5,711 nt of DNA from Bacillota bacterium. GTDB taxonomy: Bacteria > Bacillota > Dethiobacteria > DTU022. A program made the position numbers and the translations under genes. Each line of letters begins with the position of its first letter. Position 1 is the stretch's first letter. A model generated the notes under the pieces. That model was not told where the DNA came from. It made no database searches and saw only the letters and a program-made list of their open reading frames with translations. The stretch is taken from contig JAAYGO010000120.1 of the NCBI GenBank assembly GCA_012727685.1, positions 1 through 5,711 of the forward strand, read 5' to 3'. Positions 1 to 5,608 of the stretch are shown here, in pieces.

Positions 1-172
1 CGGCAGGAGGGACTCCTGCAGCTTCAGCTTCATCCCTGAGTGCGTTGAGTGCTCCAGGTTCGCATAACTCCAGAATAGCATCCTGTATTGCATCCTTCAC
101 AACTTCTTCGGGAAGGTCTCGTACGTACCTTCCTGCGTACCTATGGAGGGTAAAATAACGTTTCAATTCCTC
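1..172 (-). other. Open reading frame fragment of unknown identity, trailer side of the array
   Basis: On the minus strand one frame stays open from just after a TAA inside the last CRISPR repeat (173-175) to the window edge, 57 codons. Its composition is protein-like: after RDLPEEVVKDAIQDAILELC comes EPGALNALRDEAEAAGVPPA, an acidic, probably helical stretch. No ATG is in frame. A GTG at 98-100 and a TTG at 164-166 exist, but neither has a well-placed ribosome binding site. I do not recognise the family. It could be the 5' end of a gene continuing to the left, a decayed gene, or part of an insertion that interrupted the array. A plus-strand frame is also open over most of this stretch but reads as low-complexity Ser/Ala-rich sequence, so I favour the minus strand. 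Confidence 0.3.
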
Positions 173-189
173 TTAGGTAGGCTGGAGAC
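160..189 (-). repeat. CRISPR repeat 2 (leader-distal)
   Basis: This copy is identical to the one at 225-254 over all 30 bases. The last repeat of an array is often degenerate, and this one is not. Either the array has been shortened recently or it was interrupted here and goes on beyond the window. Confidence 0.93.
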
Positions 190-224
190 GCCTAGCATGA
201 GCATTTTTGCCGTTGTGTACTCTT
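190..224 (-). other. CRISPR spacer, 35 bp
   Basis: This unique sequence between the two repeats has a length typical of type I-B spacers. It contains CATTTTTGC at 202-210, which also occurs in the leader at 324-332, but the match does not extend further. The target is unknown without a search. Confidence 0.9.
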
Positions 225-254
225 GTTTCAATTCCTCTTAGGTAGGCTGGAGAC
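225..254 (-). repeat. CRISPR repeat 1 (leader-proximal)
   Basis: This is a perfect 30-bp copy of the repeat at 160-189. It abuts the probable leader at 255. New spacers would be inserted at this copy if adaptation proteins were supplied. Confidence 0.93.
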
Positions 255-279
255 GCGTTAAACGCCTTTGATATAAGGC
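255..279. repeat. Palindromes at the leader-repeat junction
   Basis: GCGTT-A-AACGC at 255-265 is a perfect palindrome around one base and directly follows the first repeat. A second inverted repeat overlaps it: GCCTT at 264-268 and AAGGC at 275-279, with a 6-bp spacer. Leader-end sequences guide Cas1-Cas2 integration in several type I systems, so this pair could be an anchoring or protein-binding site. The function is inferred. Confidence 0.5.
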
Positions 280-299
280 TTTGTTAAATAGTGGTATAC

Positions 300-332
300 G
301 CAAAAAATGATTTGTCTATATAACATTTTTGC
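300..332. repeat. AT-rich inverted repeat in the leader
   Basis: GCAAAAA at 300-306 pairs with TTTTTGC at 326-332 around a 19-bp AT-rich loop. It is not GC-rich enough for a classical terminator. The right arm is one of the three TTTTTGC copies of the leader. It may be a bend or protein site, or simply the result of AT-rich composition. Confidence 0.35.
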
Positions 333-364
333 ATCACCCGAACGTGAAAAGTGTTGTTCTGCAA

Positions 365-423
365 GGGTTTTTGCCTTCGGTTCATTAGATTATAAGGTGT
401 CGTCGATCCCCGGGGGTTTTTGC
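365..423. repeat. Direct repeat GGGTTTTTGC, two copies
   Basis: GGGTTTTTGC occurs at 365-374 and 414-423, 49 bp apart. Its TTTTTGC core occurs again at 326-332, 42 bp further toward the array. This spacing of about 4 to 5 helical turns puts the copies on a roughly similar face of the DNA, which would suit an architectural or regulatory protein. The binding role is inferred. Confidence 0.45.
389..394 (-). promoter_or_regulatory. Candidate -10 box of the pre-crRNA promoter
   Basis: The minus strand reads TATAAT exactly, placed about 135 bp before the first repeat. Transcription would start near position 382 and run into the array. No good TTGACA-like -35 lies at 16-18 bp; that place is occupied by C-rich sequence and one side of the inverted repeat at 398-443. 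The promoter could therefore depend on a bound activator. A perfect hexamer can also arise by chance in AT-rich DNA. Confidence 0.45.
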
Positions 424-443
424 ACTACCGCAGGTCGACGACA
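398..443. promoter_or_regulatory. 9-bp inverted repeat, possible regulator site
   Basis: TGTCGTCGA at 398-406 is the exact reverse complement of TCGACGACA at 435-443, with 28 bp between. On the minus strand it lies immediately upstream of the TATAAT at 389-394, where an activator or repressor would bind. Between the arms lie CCCCGGGGG and one copy of GGGTTTTTGC. As RNA it could also form a long-looped stem. No regulator gene is visible in the window. Confidence 0.5.
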
Positions 444-496
444 TATTGCTGCTGTGTCAGGCGGCATTTTAATGCTTATACATTAATTCTGCGTTG

Positions 497-542
497 CGGG
501 ATATTCCCCTGCTTTGGATTAGACCCATTTCAGAATATCCCG
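497..542. repeat. 10-bp perfect inverted repeat
   Basis: CGGGATATTC at 497-506 pairs with GAATATCCCG at 533-542, with 26 bp between. A second pair, TTTCAGA at 528-534 with TCTGAAA at 549-555, overlaps its right arm, so alternative folds are possible. The structure abuts the left edge of the tandem repeat block. It could mark the end of a small mobile or repetitive element. Confidence 0.45.
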
Positions 543-653
543 GTCTACTCTGAAAATAGCTCAGTGCTTTTCATCCATTTGATGGTAAAGCCACCGGCTT
601 TATGGCCGTCTATCCTGAAAATGCGGGGGCCGAATTCAGCCCTCCTCACCCTG

Positions 654-679
654 CCCTCTCCCCCCAAAGGGGGAGAGGG
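654..679. repeat. 11-bp perfect hairpin in repeat unit two
   Basis: CCCTCTCCCCC at 654-664 pairs perfectly with GGGGGAGAGGG at 669-679 around a 4-nt loop. It is very stable as RNA on either strand. No T-run follows on either side, so it is not a standard terminator, but it could stabilise or pause the 3' end of the cas mRNA. Confidence 0.7.
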
Positions 680-715
680 GGCTAGGAAGGGCACCATTTT
701 CCTCCTCCTGATGGC

Positions 716-734
716 GCCCCCGCCCTGCGGGGGC
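716..734. repeat. Second hairpin of repeat unit two
   Basis: GCCCCCG at 716-722 pairs with CGGGGGC at 728-734 around 5 nt. The corresponding place in unit three (after GATGG at 846) reads TGTCCCC and has lost the partner arm, so the block decays at its cas3-proximal end. Confidence 0.6.
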
Positions 735-789
735 ATGGCCGTCTGCTCTGAAAATGCGGCAGGCGGACGCTTAGCCCCCCTCACCCTGA

Positions 790-815
790 CCCTCTCCCCT
801 GAATGGAGGAGAGGG
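790..815. repeat. Hairpin in repeat unit three
   Basis: CCCTCTCC at 790-797 pairs with GGAGAGGG at 808-815 with a 10-nt loop. It is the counterpart of the hairpin at 654-679, with three base pairs fewer and a larger loop. Nearby GCCG-TTTT-CGGC at 829-840 is a small extra stem. Confidence 0.6.
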
Positions 816-894
816 GATTTGGAATGGCGCCGTTTTCGGCTTTCTGATGGTGTCCCCACGAAATAGAGCCGCAGTCTAAATAATCGATAGATCA

Positions 895-3396
895 TTAATA
901 TATGAGCACCTTCTCGTCATCGATACGCTTAAAGCCGGTTTCGAAGTCGTAAAAGTGTTCCAGTAAATCTCTGGGTATATACAACGGAGCGGTTGTTTCA
1001 TCCAGGCGGCCGGCCAGCAGTTGGGCGGGAACAGAGAGCAGGTAGCTTGAAAAATCTTTCTTTATAGAGAGAAAGGCCCGCTGGCGCTGCCAAAAATCTT
1101 TCTCATTAACCACCGCGTTTTGATAAAACTGCCAGGTTTCAGCAGCAGTATCGTCGAGTTCAACGAAGACATTTACATAATGAGGGCGATCTTTGATTAA
1201 AGCAAAGTTAGCTACCCCAAGCAGCTCTGACTCGCGATCGCGAGGTGAAAAACGCCAGTATTGCATCGCCTCCAGCAACGCTTTACTTATTGCGGCCGAT
1301 TTGGCCTGCCGGACCTCTGCAAAGTAGTTTGCAACGACATTGTAAAAGTCTTTCTCTTTAAGGTGTATTTCTTGTCCAAACATCTTCTTCGCCGCGTGGG
1401 TATGAATTTTGCCGTAAACATATTGTGCCAGCGTAGCTTCACCCTTTTCACTGCGGTTTACCAGGTGCCAGACCTGGACCTGGCCGCGGTTGCGGCGAAA
1501 GTGACGGTTGCAGCGCCCGGCTGCCTGCACCACTGCGTCGACCGGGCCGAGATCACGCCAGACTTCGTCAAAATCGAGGTCAACTCCGGCTTCGACCACC
1601 TGGGTGGAAACAAGAACCGGTTTCTCCCTGCCTTTAAGCAATTTTCGAAGCTGCTGAAGGCGAGCAGCCCGCTCCCCGGGAGTGATGTTCGTTGATAAAT
1701 AATAAAGCTTGCTTAAGCCCAGCTTCTCTTTCAGCAAGCCATAAAAGGCAATCGAACTCTTGATCGTATTTAAGATCACCAGGTAAGAGCGATCGGGCTG
1801 GTAACTTCTCTTAAATGCCTTGGCCAGCTCTTCTACGGTGAGCGGCTCCGGGTTTGCCGTAACTTGGACCCGATCAAGGGCGGCAAAGCGTTCTCGTAGT
1901 TGCGGCTCCGGGCCGGCAAGCTCCAGGGCTTCTCCTTCTTCAAACCATTCCGGGCGGGTAGCCGTCGTCAGCAGAACCCGGATTCCCAGGCAATTGCAGG
2001 CGCCGCGCAGCGCATTTTCGACCAGTGGCCAGTATTCGACAGGGATGTTCTGGACCTCATCGAGGATCAGGATGGCGTTCTGCAGGCGGTGAAATTTCTT
2101 TAGCATGCGGTTCTCATTGCCGATCAGGGTATGCAGCAACTGCACAAACGTGGTGATGATGATTTCACTCTGCCAGCTTTCAATCAGAAGGAGTGCCCGG
2201 TCCAGGGAGAGAGTCTCATCTTCATCGCCTGGCCTATCGCCCGGCCTATGGTAGGCAGTTTCGGCAAGGTGATGGTGTTTGAGCAGCCAGGTGGAGGGGA
2301 GAGGGCTGCCGCTTTTTTTAACCCCGCTGCCTGCGAGCAAGACTTGCTTAGCAGTGTCATAAGTTTGATCGACAATGCTGGTAAAGGGAAGCGCGTAAAT
2401 GATGCGCGGTATTCCGTTACCTGACCCGCTAATCTTTTGCCTTAGGATAAAAGCTGCGGCCAGGCCGGCCAGGGTCTTGCCGCTGCCGGTAGGCGCGGTG
2501 ATGGTGAAGAGCCTCCGGGACAGAGGAGCTTCCATGATCGTCCGGCAAACGGTATTGTAGAGCTCTTCACGCATCTGGTCTACGGCGGTGCGCGGCGGGC
2601 CAAATTGTTTATCCCGGTATGTTTTAACCGGCTGCAAGGGCAAGACAGTCCTTTCCATGTCTTTGAGCCGGGCAGAATGGATCTTATCGGCGTCGATCAC
2701 GGCAGAGAAGAGAGCGAGGAGGTCGAAGTAATCCTGCAGGGTTGATTCATTTATGGCCTTGATCTGCCGTTTCCGGTAGCGGTATAGGCGGCCGTAAGGA
2801 TGAATCCAGTTATCATAGAAGTGCTCCAGCAGCCCAAGCCAATCCCCATCCAACCAGGCCGGTAACGGTTTACGTTTTTGTTTAAGCAACTTGGCAGTAC
2901 GGCACGCTGCCACTTTTAAAGAGCGTGCCACTGCCTCTGCCTCCTGGCGCAGAGCTTCGATTTGACGCTGCGCTATCTTCAGCCTTTCGTTATGGGCCGG
3001 TTCCAGGTGATCCCAGGAAGGGGCGCTCAATTCACGGGGCGGCAGCAGTATCTCCTCGGGATCGGCCAGGTGGCGGTGATGCTGGCAGATGGCTAAAAAA
3101 AGTGCCAGGGAGGGGAGGGGGGCTATGCCGAATTCTTCGGCCAGGTAGGCGGCCCAGAGCGCCGAGAGAAAGGCGTGCTGCTTCTCCAGGCCGCCACGCC
3201 CGGTGCGCAGGTAACGCTGAAAGAAGGGGGTATATTTGCCGAAGTCATGGGCCAGCCCGGCAAGAAGGGCTGCCGCCGTCAACTCTTCGCGCCGCGGGTT
3301 GGTTTCCAGGCGCTCCGCTGCGCCTGCGGCGGTTTTCGCCAGGTGCGCGCTGAGCAGATAATAGCGTTTCCCTTCTTTATGTGCATAGTAGGGCAT
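895..3396 (-). CDS. cas3: CRISPR-associated nuclease-helicase Cas3 (type I-B, HD domain fused)
   Basis: This 833-residue protein is recruited by target-bound Cascade, then nicks and unwinds the DNA in the 3'-5' direction. The N-terminal HD nuclease shows H18, the H50-D51 pair (LAHDFGKY), H74, the H106-H107 pair and D236 in AVIDADKIH. The SF2 helicase follows: Walker A APTGSGKT at 301-308, DEVQ at 446-449 (motif II), TTAT at 477-480 (motif III), STQVVEAGVDLDFD at 597-610 (motif V) and QAAGRCNR at 624-631 (motif VI). A C-terminal domain of about 180 residues completes the protein. Length and domain order are normal and no catalytic motif is lost. The ATG is preceded by GGAGGAG at 6 nt, and the gene starts 3 nt after the cas5 stop, so translation is probably coupled. 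It is the last cas gene in view. Confidence 0.97.
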   Translation of the reverse strand: MPYYAHKEGKRYYLLSAHLAKTAAGAAERLETNPRREELTAAALLAGLAHDFGKYTPFFQRYLRTGRGGLEKQHAFLSALWAAYLAEEFGIAPLPSLALFLAICQHHRHLADPEEILLPPRELSAPSWDHLEPAHNERLKIAQRQIEALRQEAEAVARSLKVAACRTAKLLKQKRKPLPAWLDGDWLGLLEHFYDNWIHPYGRLYRYRKRQIKAINESTLQDYFDLLALFSAVIDADKIHSARLKDMERTVLPLQPVKTYRDKQFGPPRTAVDQMREELYNTVCRTIMEAPLSRRLFTITAPTGSGKTLAGLAAAFILRQKISGSGNGIPRIIYALPFTSIVDQTYDTAKQVLLAGSGVKKSGSPLPSTWLLKHHHLAETAYHRPGDRPGDEDETLSLDRALLLIESWQSEIIITTFVQLLHTLIGNENRMLKKFHRLQNAILILDEVQNIPVEYWPLVENALRGACNCLGIRVLLTTATRPEWFEEGEALELAGPEPQLRERFAALDRVQVTANPEPLTVEELAKAFKRSYQPDRSYLVILNTIKSSIAFYGLLKEKLGLSKLYYLSTNITPGERAARLQQLRKLLKGREKPVLVSTQVVEAGVDLDFDEVWRDLGPVDAVVQAAGRCNRHFRRNRGQVQVWHLVNRSEKGEATLAQYVYGKIHTHAAKKMFGQEIHLKEKDFYNVVANYFAEVRQAKSAAISKALLEAMQYWRFSPRDRESELLGVANFALIKDRPHYVNVFVELDDTAAETWQFYQNAVVNEKDFWQRQRAFLSIKKDFSSYLLSVPAQLLAGRLDETTAPLYIPRDLLEHFYDFETGFKRIDDEKVLIY

Positions 3397-3399
3397 GCT

Positions 3400-4170
3400 C
3401 TACTCCTCCATAAAGGCCACTGCATCTGTCTCCGCTTCGCCAAACTCGAAATGATAGGCGTCAGTGCGCAGGCGGGCAGTCAAAGGTTCCCCCTCGGTGT
3501 AGAGCAGCGAGGCCGGCGGGCACAGGGTCCGCCCTTCACCGAACGAATGGGGAGCCCGTTCCCTGAAGATGCGGCGCGGCGCGTTGCCATTCAGCACCAG
3601 CTTTTCCAGCAAAGCGGTGTTTAAAACAGAGGTGAGCGATACGGGCGTGCCCCGGGGAAGCCGCCTGTATTGGCTGGGGTTAAAGAAACCCCGGAACTCG
3701 AACATAGCCGGGCACTCGGTCAGCCCCAGGTAAAGGGGGTAGTGGCTGCGCCTTTCCTGCAGACGTTGCGCCGTCTCCGCCAGCAGCTCCTCGTCGGGAT
3801 GGTGAAAGAAGACGCGAAAGCGAAGCCGGGGATATGCTCCTGCGGGCAACAGCAGCTCCAGCGGGATCTGGGTGCCCGGAACCAGGCCGCCCCTGCTGAT
3901 TACACCCAGGTCTTCCTTCTTGGTACGGGTATAGTTAACCGTCTGCATCAGCCGTCTCCCCGGGACCTTGACCGCGACACCATAGCGGCCGCGGTCGAGG
4001 AGCCCGTAGTAAGAGTCGCGCTCCATTCCCAGTAGCGCGGCAATGATTCCCATGAGGACGGTACGCGGCGGAAAACCGTAAGTAAGGGAGGAGGAGTTGG
4101 TATAGTATTTGCGAAAATGCGCCACCGGGCCGGTTAAATCGAACACGGCCACAGCTTCGATTTCTGCCAA
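3400..4170 (-). CDS. cas5: Cascade subunit Cas5 (type I-B, Cas5h-like)
   Basis: This 256-residue RAMP-fold protein caps the 5' handle of the crRNA within Cascade and links Cas8b to the Cas7 backbone. The N-terminus carries the Cas5 signature: GPVAHFRKYYTNSSSLTYGF, then PPRTVLMGIIAALLG (residues 14-48), the first strand and the glycine-rich helix start of the family. YPLYLGLTECP at 144-154 is a second typical block. The start is TTG: the site lies 9 nt after GGAAGGAGA in the end of cas7, and the next in-frame Met, at residue 40, would remove the signature. The gap to cas7 is only 5 nt, pointing to one transcript and coupled translation. The last codons (Met-Glu-Glu-stop) supply the ribosome binding site of cas3. 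Confidence 0.95.
   Translation of the reverse strand: MAEIEAVAVFDLTGPVAHFRKYYTNSSSLTYGFPPRTVLMGIIAALLGMERDSYYGLLDRGRYGVAVKVPGRRLMQTVNYTRTKKEDLGVISRGGLVPGTQIPLELLLPAGAYPRLRFRVFFHHPDEELLAETAQRLQERRSHYPLYLGLTECPAMFEFRGFFNPSQYRRLPRGTPVSLTSVLNTALLEKLVLNGNAPRRIFRERAPHSFGEGRTLCPPASLLYTEGEPLTARLRTDAYHFEFGEAETDAVAFMEE
3403..3409 (-). promoter_or_regulatory. Ribosome binding site of cas3
   Basis: GGAGGAG on the minus strand is made by the last codons of cas5 and stands 6 nt before the cas3 ATG. Confidence 0.8.
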
Positions 4171-4175
4171 TGCGA

Positions 4176-5144
4176 TCAGTCTCCTTCCCAGGTGCGGACC
4201 CGCTCTTTGCCGACCTGCCCGGCCAGCCAGTCGGCCAGGGTGATGGCCTTGCCGGCGGCAGTAGTTTGCAGGGCGGGATCTTGCCAGACCAGGATATAAT
4301 CGAGGCGCTCTTTCACTTGCTCCAGGCGTCCGGTGATACCGCCAAGCTCGATGCTGTAATCGCCGATCTCCCGCAGGCCGGCCGTTTCACTTAACTGCAG
4401 GTCATCACGCAGGTCGCCCATGAAAGTGTCAGCATCACTAAAGACGAAGCGCGCATAGAGGCGCGGATACTGCCCGATCTTTGAACGGGTGGCCAGCAAG
4501 GGGATGGCGCGGATCATCGCTTCGTCCATCAGCGCGAGATCTGCTTCACTGGTTGCGCTCTGGGGCCGGTTGCCGCTGCGCGCGAGCATGCTTTGGGCTC
4601 GCCTGGCGCTGACGACGCCGTGGAAGGCGATCAGGGCATAATAGAGGCGGTAGTCCTTCCCAAAGGTGCCCTGGCCGGCTTCGTCCCGGGTAGCGAATTG
4701 CGAGGAAATTGTGGAAGAATCCACGGGCTGCACCTTGTTCAGGGAGTATCCCCAGGTGAATTGAACTGGACCGGTAAGGTTGACGGCCTCGCCGCCGCCG
4801 CGCCGCTCGCCCTTTATGGGCATGGTCGCGCCAAAGAGGCGCGCATCAAGCAGTTTTTCAAGAAGCTCGGGGAGATCTTCTCCGCTGACTTTTTCCTTGC
4901 CGAGCACTTCCTGAATGCGGCCCATGGCCTGGACCACGCCGGCAGACTTGGTCACGTAAATGATGTGGCCCTTTTCTTCTAGGTAGTCGCGCAGGTAGCG
5001 CTTCAGGCGGACGTCGGAGACAAGGCAGCGTTCGCGGTCATAGTCCATGCGGGGGCGGTTTTCATCGTCGGGGTCCCCGTTGGGATTGCACATCTTGGCA
5101 TCATAGAGAAAAAGAATTTCACTGTTTTTTTCGATTACGCTCAT
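4176..5144 (-). CDS. cas7: Cascade backbone subunit Cas7 (type I-B, Csh2 family)
   Basis: This 322-residue RNA-binding protein forms the multi-copy helical backbone along the crRNA spacer. It carries the hallmarks of Csh2: NPNGDPDDENRPR at residues 20-32 near the first strand of the RRM-like fold, DVRLKRYLRDYL at 44-55, RLFG at 102-105, and the conserved LTGPVQFTWGYSLNKV at 123-138. Length matches the family. The ATG is preceded by AAGGAGG at 12 nt, slightly far but the only good start. It lies 38 nt after cas8b in the same orientation. Its 3' end contains the binding site for cas5 translation. I see no damage in the frame. Confidence 0.96.
   Translation of the reverse strand: MSVIEKNSEILFLYDAKMCNPNGDPDDENRPRMDYDRERCLVSDVRLKRYLRDYLEEKGHIIYVTKSAGVVQAMGRIQEVLGKEKVSGEDLPELLEKLLDARLFGATMPIKGERRGGGEAVNLTGPVQFTWGYSLNKVQPVDSSTISSQFATRDEAGQGTFGKDYRLYYALIAFHGVVSARRAQSMLARSGNRPQSATSEADLALMDEAMIRAIPLLATRSKIGQYPRLYARFVFSDADTFMGDLRDDLQLSETAGLREIGDYSIELGGITGRLEQVKERLDYILVWQDPALQTTAAGKAITLADWLAGQVGKERVRTWEGD
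4180..4188 (-). promoter_or_regulatory. Ribosome binding site that decides the TTG start of cas5
   Basis: GGAAGGAGA on the minus strand lies inside the last codons of cas7, 9 nt before TTG. It is the reason for choosing this non-ATG start. Confidence 0.8.
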
Positions 5145-5156
5145 AAGCTCGTTAGG

Positions 5157-5163
5157 CCTCCTT
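5157..5163 (-). promoter_or_regulatory. Ribosome binding site of cas7
   Basis: AAGGAGG on the minus strand lies in the 38-nt gap between cas8b and cas7, 12 nt before the ATG. The spacing is longer than the usual 6-9 nt. Confidence 0.8.
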
Positions 5164-5182
5164 TTAATTAGGAAGTTTAGGT

Positions 5183-5608
5183 TTACTCCGCCACTTCCAT
5201 ATCCATATCCGCGGCTTCCTCAGCGGCGGCAGCTTCACTCTGCTTTTCAACTCCGGTCTGGTAGGCGGCACGCGTGGCCCAGGCGTAGCCGGAGAGGATG
5301 TAGAAGACATTCTCTTCCGGCGAGAGTGGCCAGTTGGCCGCATGGGCGTCGAGCAGCTCTTTTGCGGCAGCGTAAATTCTTTCATTATAGATGAAGATGC
5401 GGTGCTGGCGCAGTTGATCTACCAGCAGGTTGCTCAGGCGAATCACCCTTGGCCAGTTCATCCCACTGTAATTGACCTTGTCCAGGACCGGCTTGTGCTC
5501 GTAGCCGCTATTCCTCTGGGAGCGGCCGACCTGGTGCAGCAGATAGCCCAGCAGGAAGAGGGCGGTATGCGGTTCGCCGTAGCCCATCTCCTGTAGATAG
5601 AGCTGCAT
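5183..5608 (-). CDS. Candidate internal translation product Cas11b (small subunit) within cas8b
   Basis: An in-frame ATG at 5606-5608 lies 8 nt after AAGGCGG at 5617-5623, one mismatch from the consensus AAGGAGG. Initiation there would yield a 141-residue protein starting MQLYLQEMGYG and covering the C-terminal helical bundle of Cas8b. Internal initiation inside cas8 that makes a separate Cas11 small subunit is established for type I-B, I-C and I-D systems (McBride and colleagues, 2020). The size and location fit. That this particular site is used is inference; a near-consensus match can occur by chance in a purine-rich coding region. Confidence 0.5.
   Translation of the reverse strand: MQLYLQEMGYGEPHTALFLLGYLLHQVGRSQRNSGYEHKPVLDKVNYSGMNWPRVIRLSNLLVDQLRQHRIFIYNERIYAAAKELLDAHAANWPLSPEENVFYILSGYAWATRAAYQTGVEKQSEAAAAEEAADMDMEVAE

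Larger units (their letters stand above)
160..254 (-). CRISPR. Short CRISPR array: two identical 30-bp repeats and one 35-bp spacer
   Basis: Two perfect 30-bp copies lie at 160-189 and 225-254. On the plus strand each begins GTTTCAATTCCTC and ends GGCTGGAGAC. They enclose a 35-bp unique spacer at 190-224. Read on the minus strand the repeat ends in ATTGAAAC, the classic 8-nt 5' handle left on crRNA after Cas6 cleavage in type I-B systems. The array is therefore transcribed on the minus strand, co-directional with the cas genes. The two bases next to each repeat on the right (GC) are also shared, so the repeat could be called up to 32 bp long. The repeat has only a weak possible hairpin (CCT/AGG), usual for this repeat class. 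No third repeat occurs one unit further left. Confidence 0.93.
255..445 (-). promoter_or_regulatory. Probable CRISPR leader
   Basis: This non-coding flank lies on the transcriptional upstream side of the array. It is clearly richer in A+T (especially 266-395) than the cas genes, as leaders usually are. In minus-strand order it holds a 9-bp inverted repeat, a perfect TATAAT, three spaced TTTTTGC copies (plus-strand sense), an AT-rich stem, and an 11-bp palindrome that touches the first repeat. The right boundary is approximate, set where the motif cluster ends. The leader assignment rests on array orientation and composition; the roles of the motifs are inferred. Confidence 0.7.
543..860. repeat. 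Tandem GC-rich hairpin repeat, about 3 copies, unit about 133 bp
   Basis: The landmark GTCT..(T/C)CTGAAAAT occurs at 543, 608 and 741, and the landmark TTTTC...GATGG ends each unit, with GATGG at 581, 710 and 846. Units two and three are full: each has CCTCACCCTG, then CCCTCTCC...GGAGAGGG, then GGCRCCRTTTTC. Unit one (543-607) lacks the hairpin-bearing middle, about 65 bp. The CCTCACCCTG(A)CCCTCTCC...GGAGAGGG core resembles a dispersed REP/MITE-like repeat found in many bacterial genomes, which often produces false predicted proteins. Family naming is from memory. Confidence 0.75.
446..894. other. Non-coding region between cas3 and the leader
   Basis: I find no credible gene in this stretch. 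In type I-B loci cas4, cas1 and cas2 often occupy the place after cas3; none is present and I see no recognisable remnant. The left part (446-542) is AT-moderate with small inverted repeats such as TTAATG/CATTAA at 469-474 and 481-486. The right part (543-860) consists of a tandem hairpin repeat. No T-tract follows any of the GC-rich hairpins on the minus strand, so I see no canonical intrinsic terminator after cas3, and read-through toward the array is possible. Confidence 0.7.

Noticed and set aside
202..332. CATTTTTGC shared by the spacer (202-210) and the leader (324-332), suggesting a self-derived spacer
   Set aside because: The match stops at 9 bases and the neighbouring bases differ, which is too short for a protospacer relation.
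399..440. GATCCCCGGG and GCAGGTCGAC resembling cloning-vector polylinker sequence
   Set aside because: The order and spacing do not match a polylinker, and the bases belong to a symmetric inverted repeat in the leader.
654..815. GC-rich hairpins as intrinsic terminators of the cas operon
   Set aside because: Neither the stem at 654-679 nor that at 790-815 is followed by a T-run on the minus strand.
420..866. Plus-strand open frame of 148 codons over the hairpin block
   Set aside because: It is made largely of the repeat unit translated (LTLPSPPKGGEGA and LTLTLSPEWRRG). Such translations of this hairpin repeat are a well-known source of false hypothetical proteins.
545..895. Minus-strand open frame of 116 codons right after cas3, overlapping its stop (TAATG)
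   Set aside because: The overlap looks like translational coupling, but the product is again the translated repeat (SPLLHSGERVRVRG and PSPPLGGEGRVRR), with no binding site of its own.
1261..5596. Several open frames of 60-150 codons opposite or out of frame with cas3, cas5, cas7 and cas8b
   Set aside because: They are antisense or shifted shadows of clearly conserved genes, without family motifs, binding sites or room of their own.
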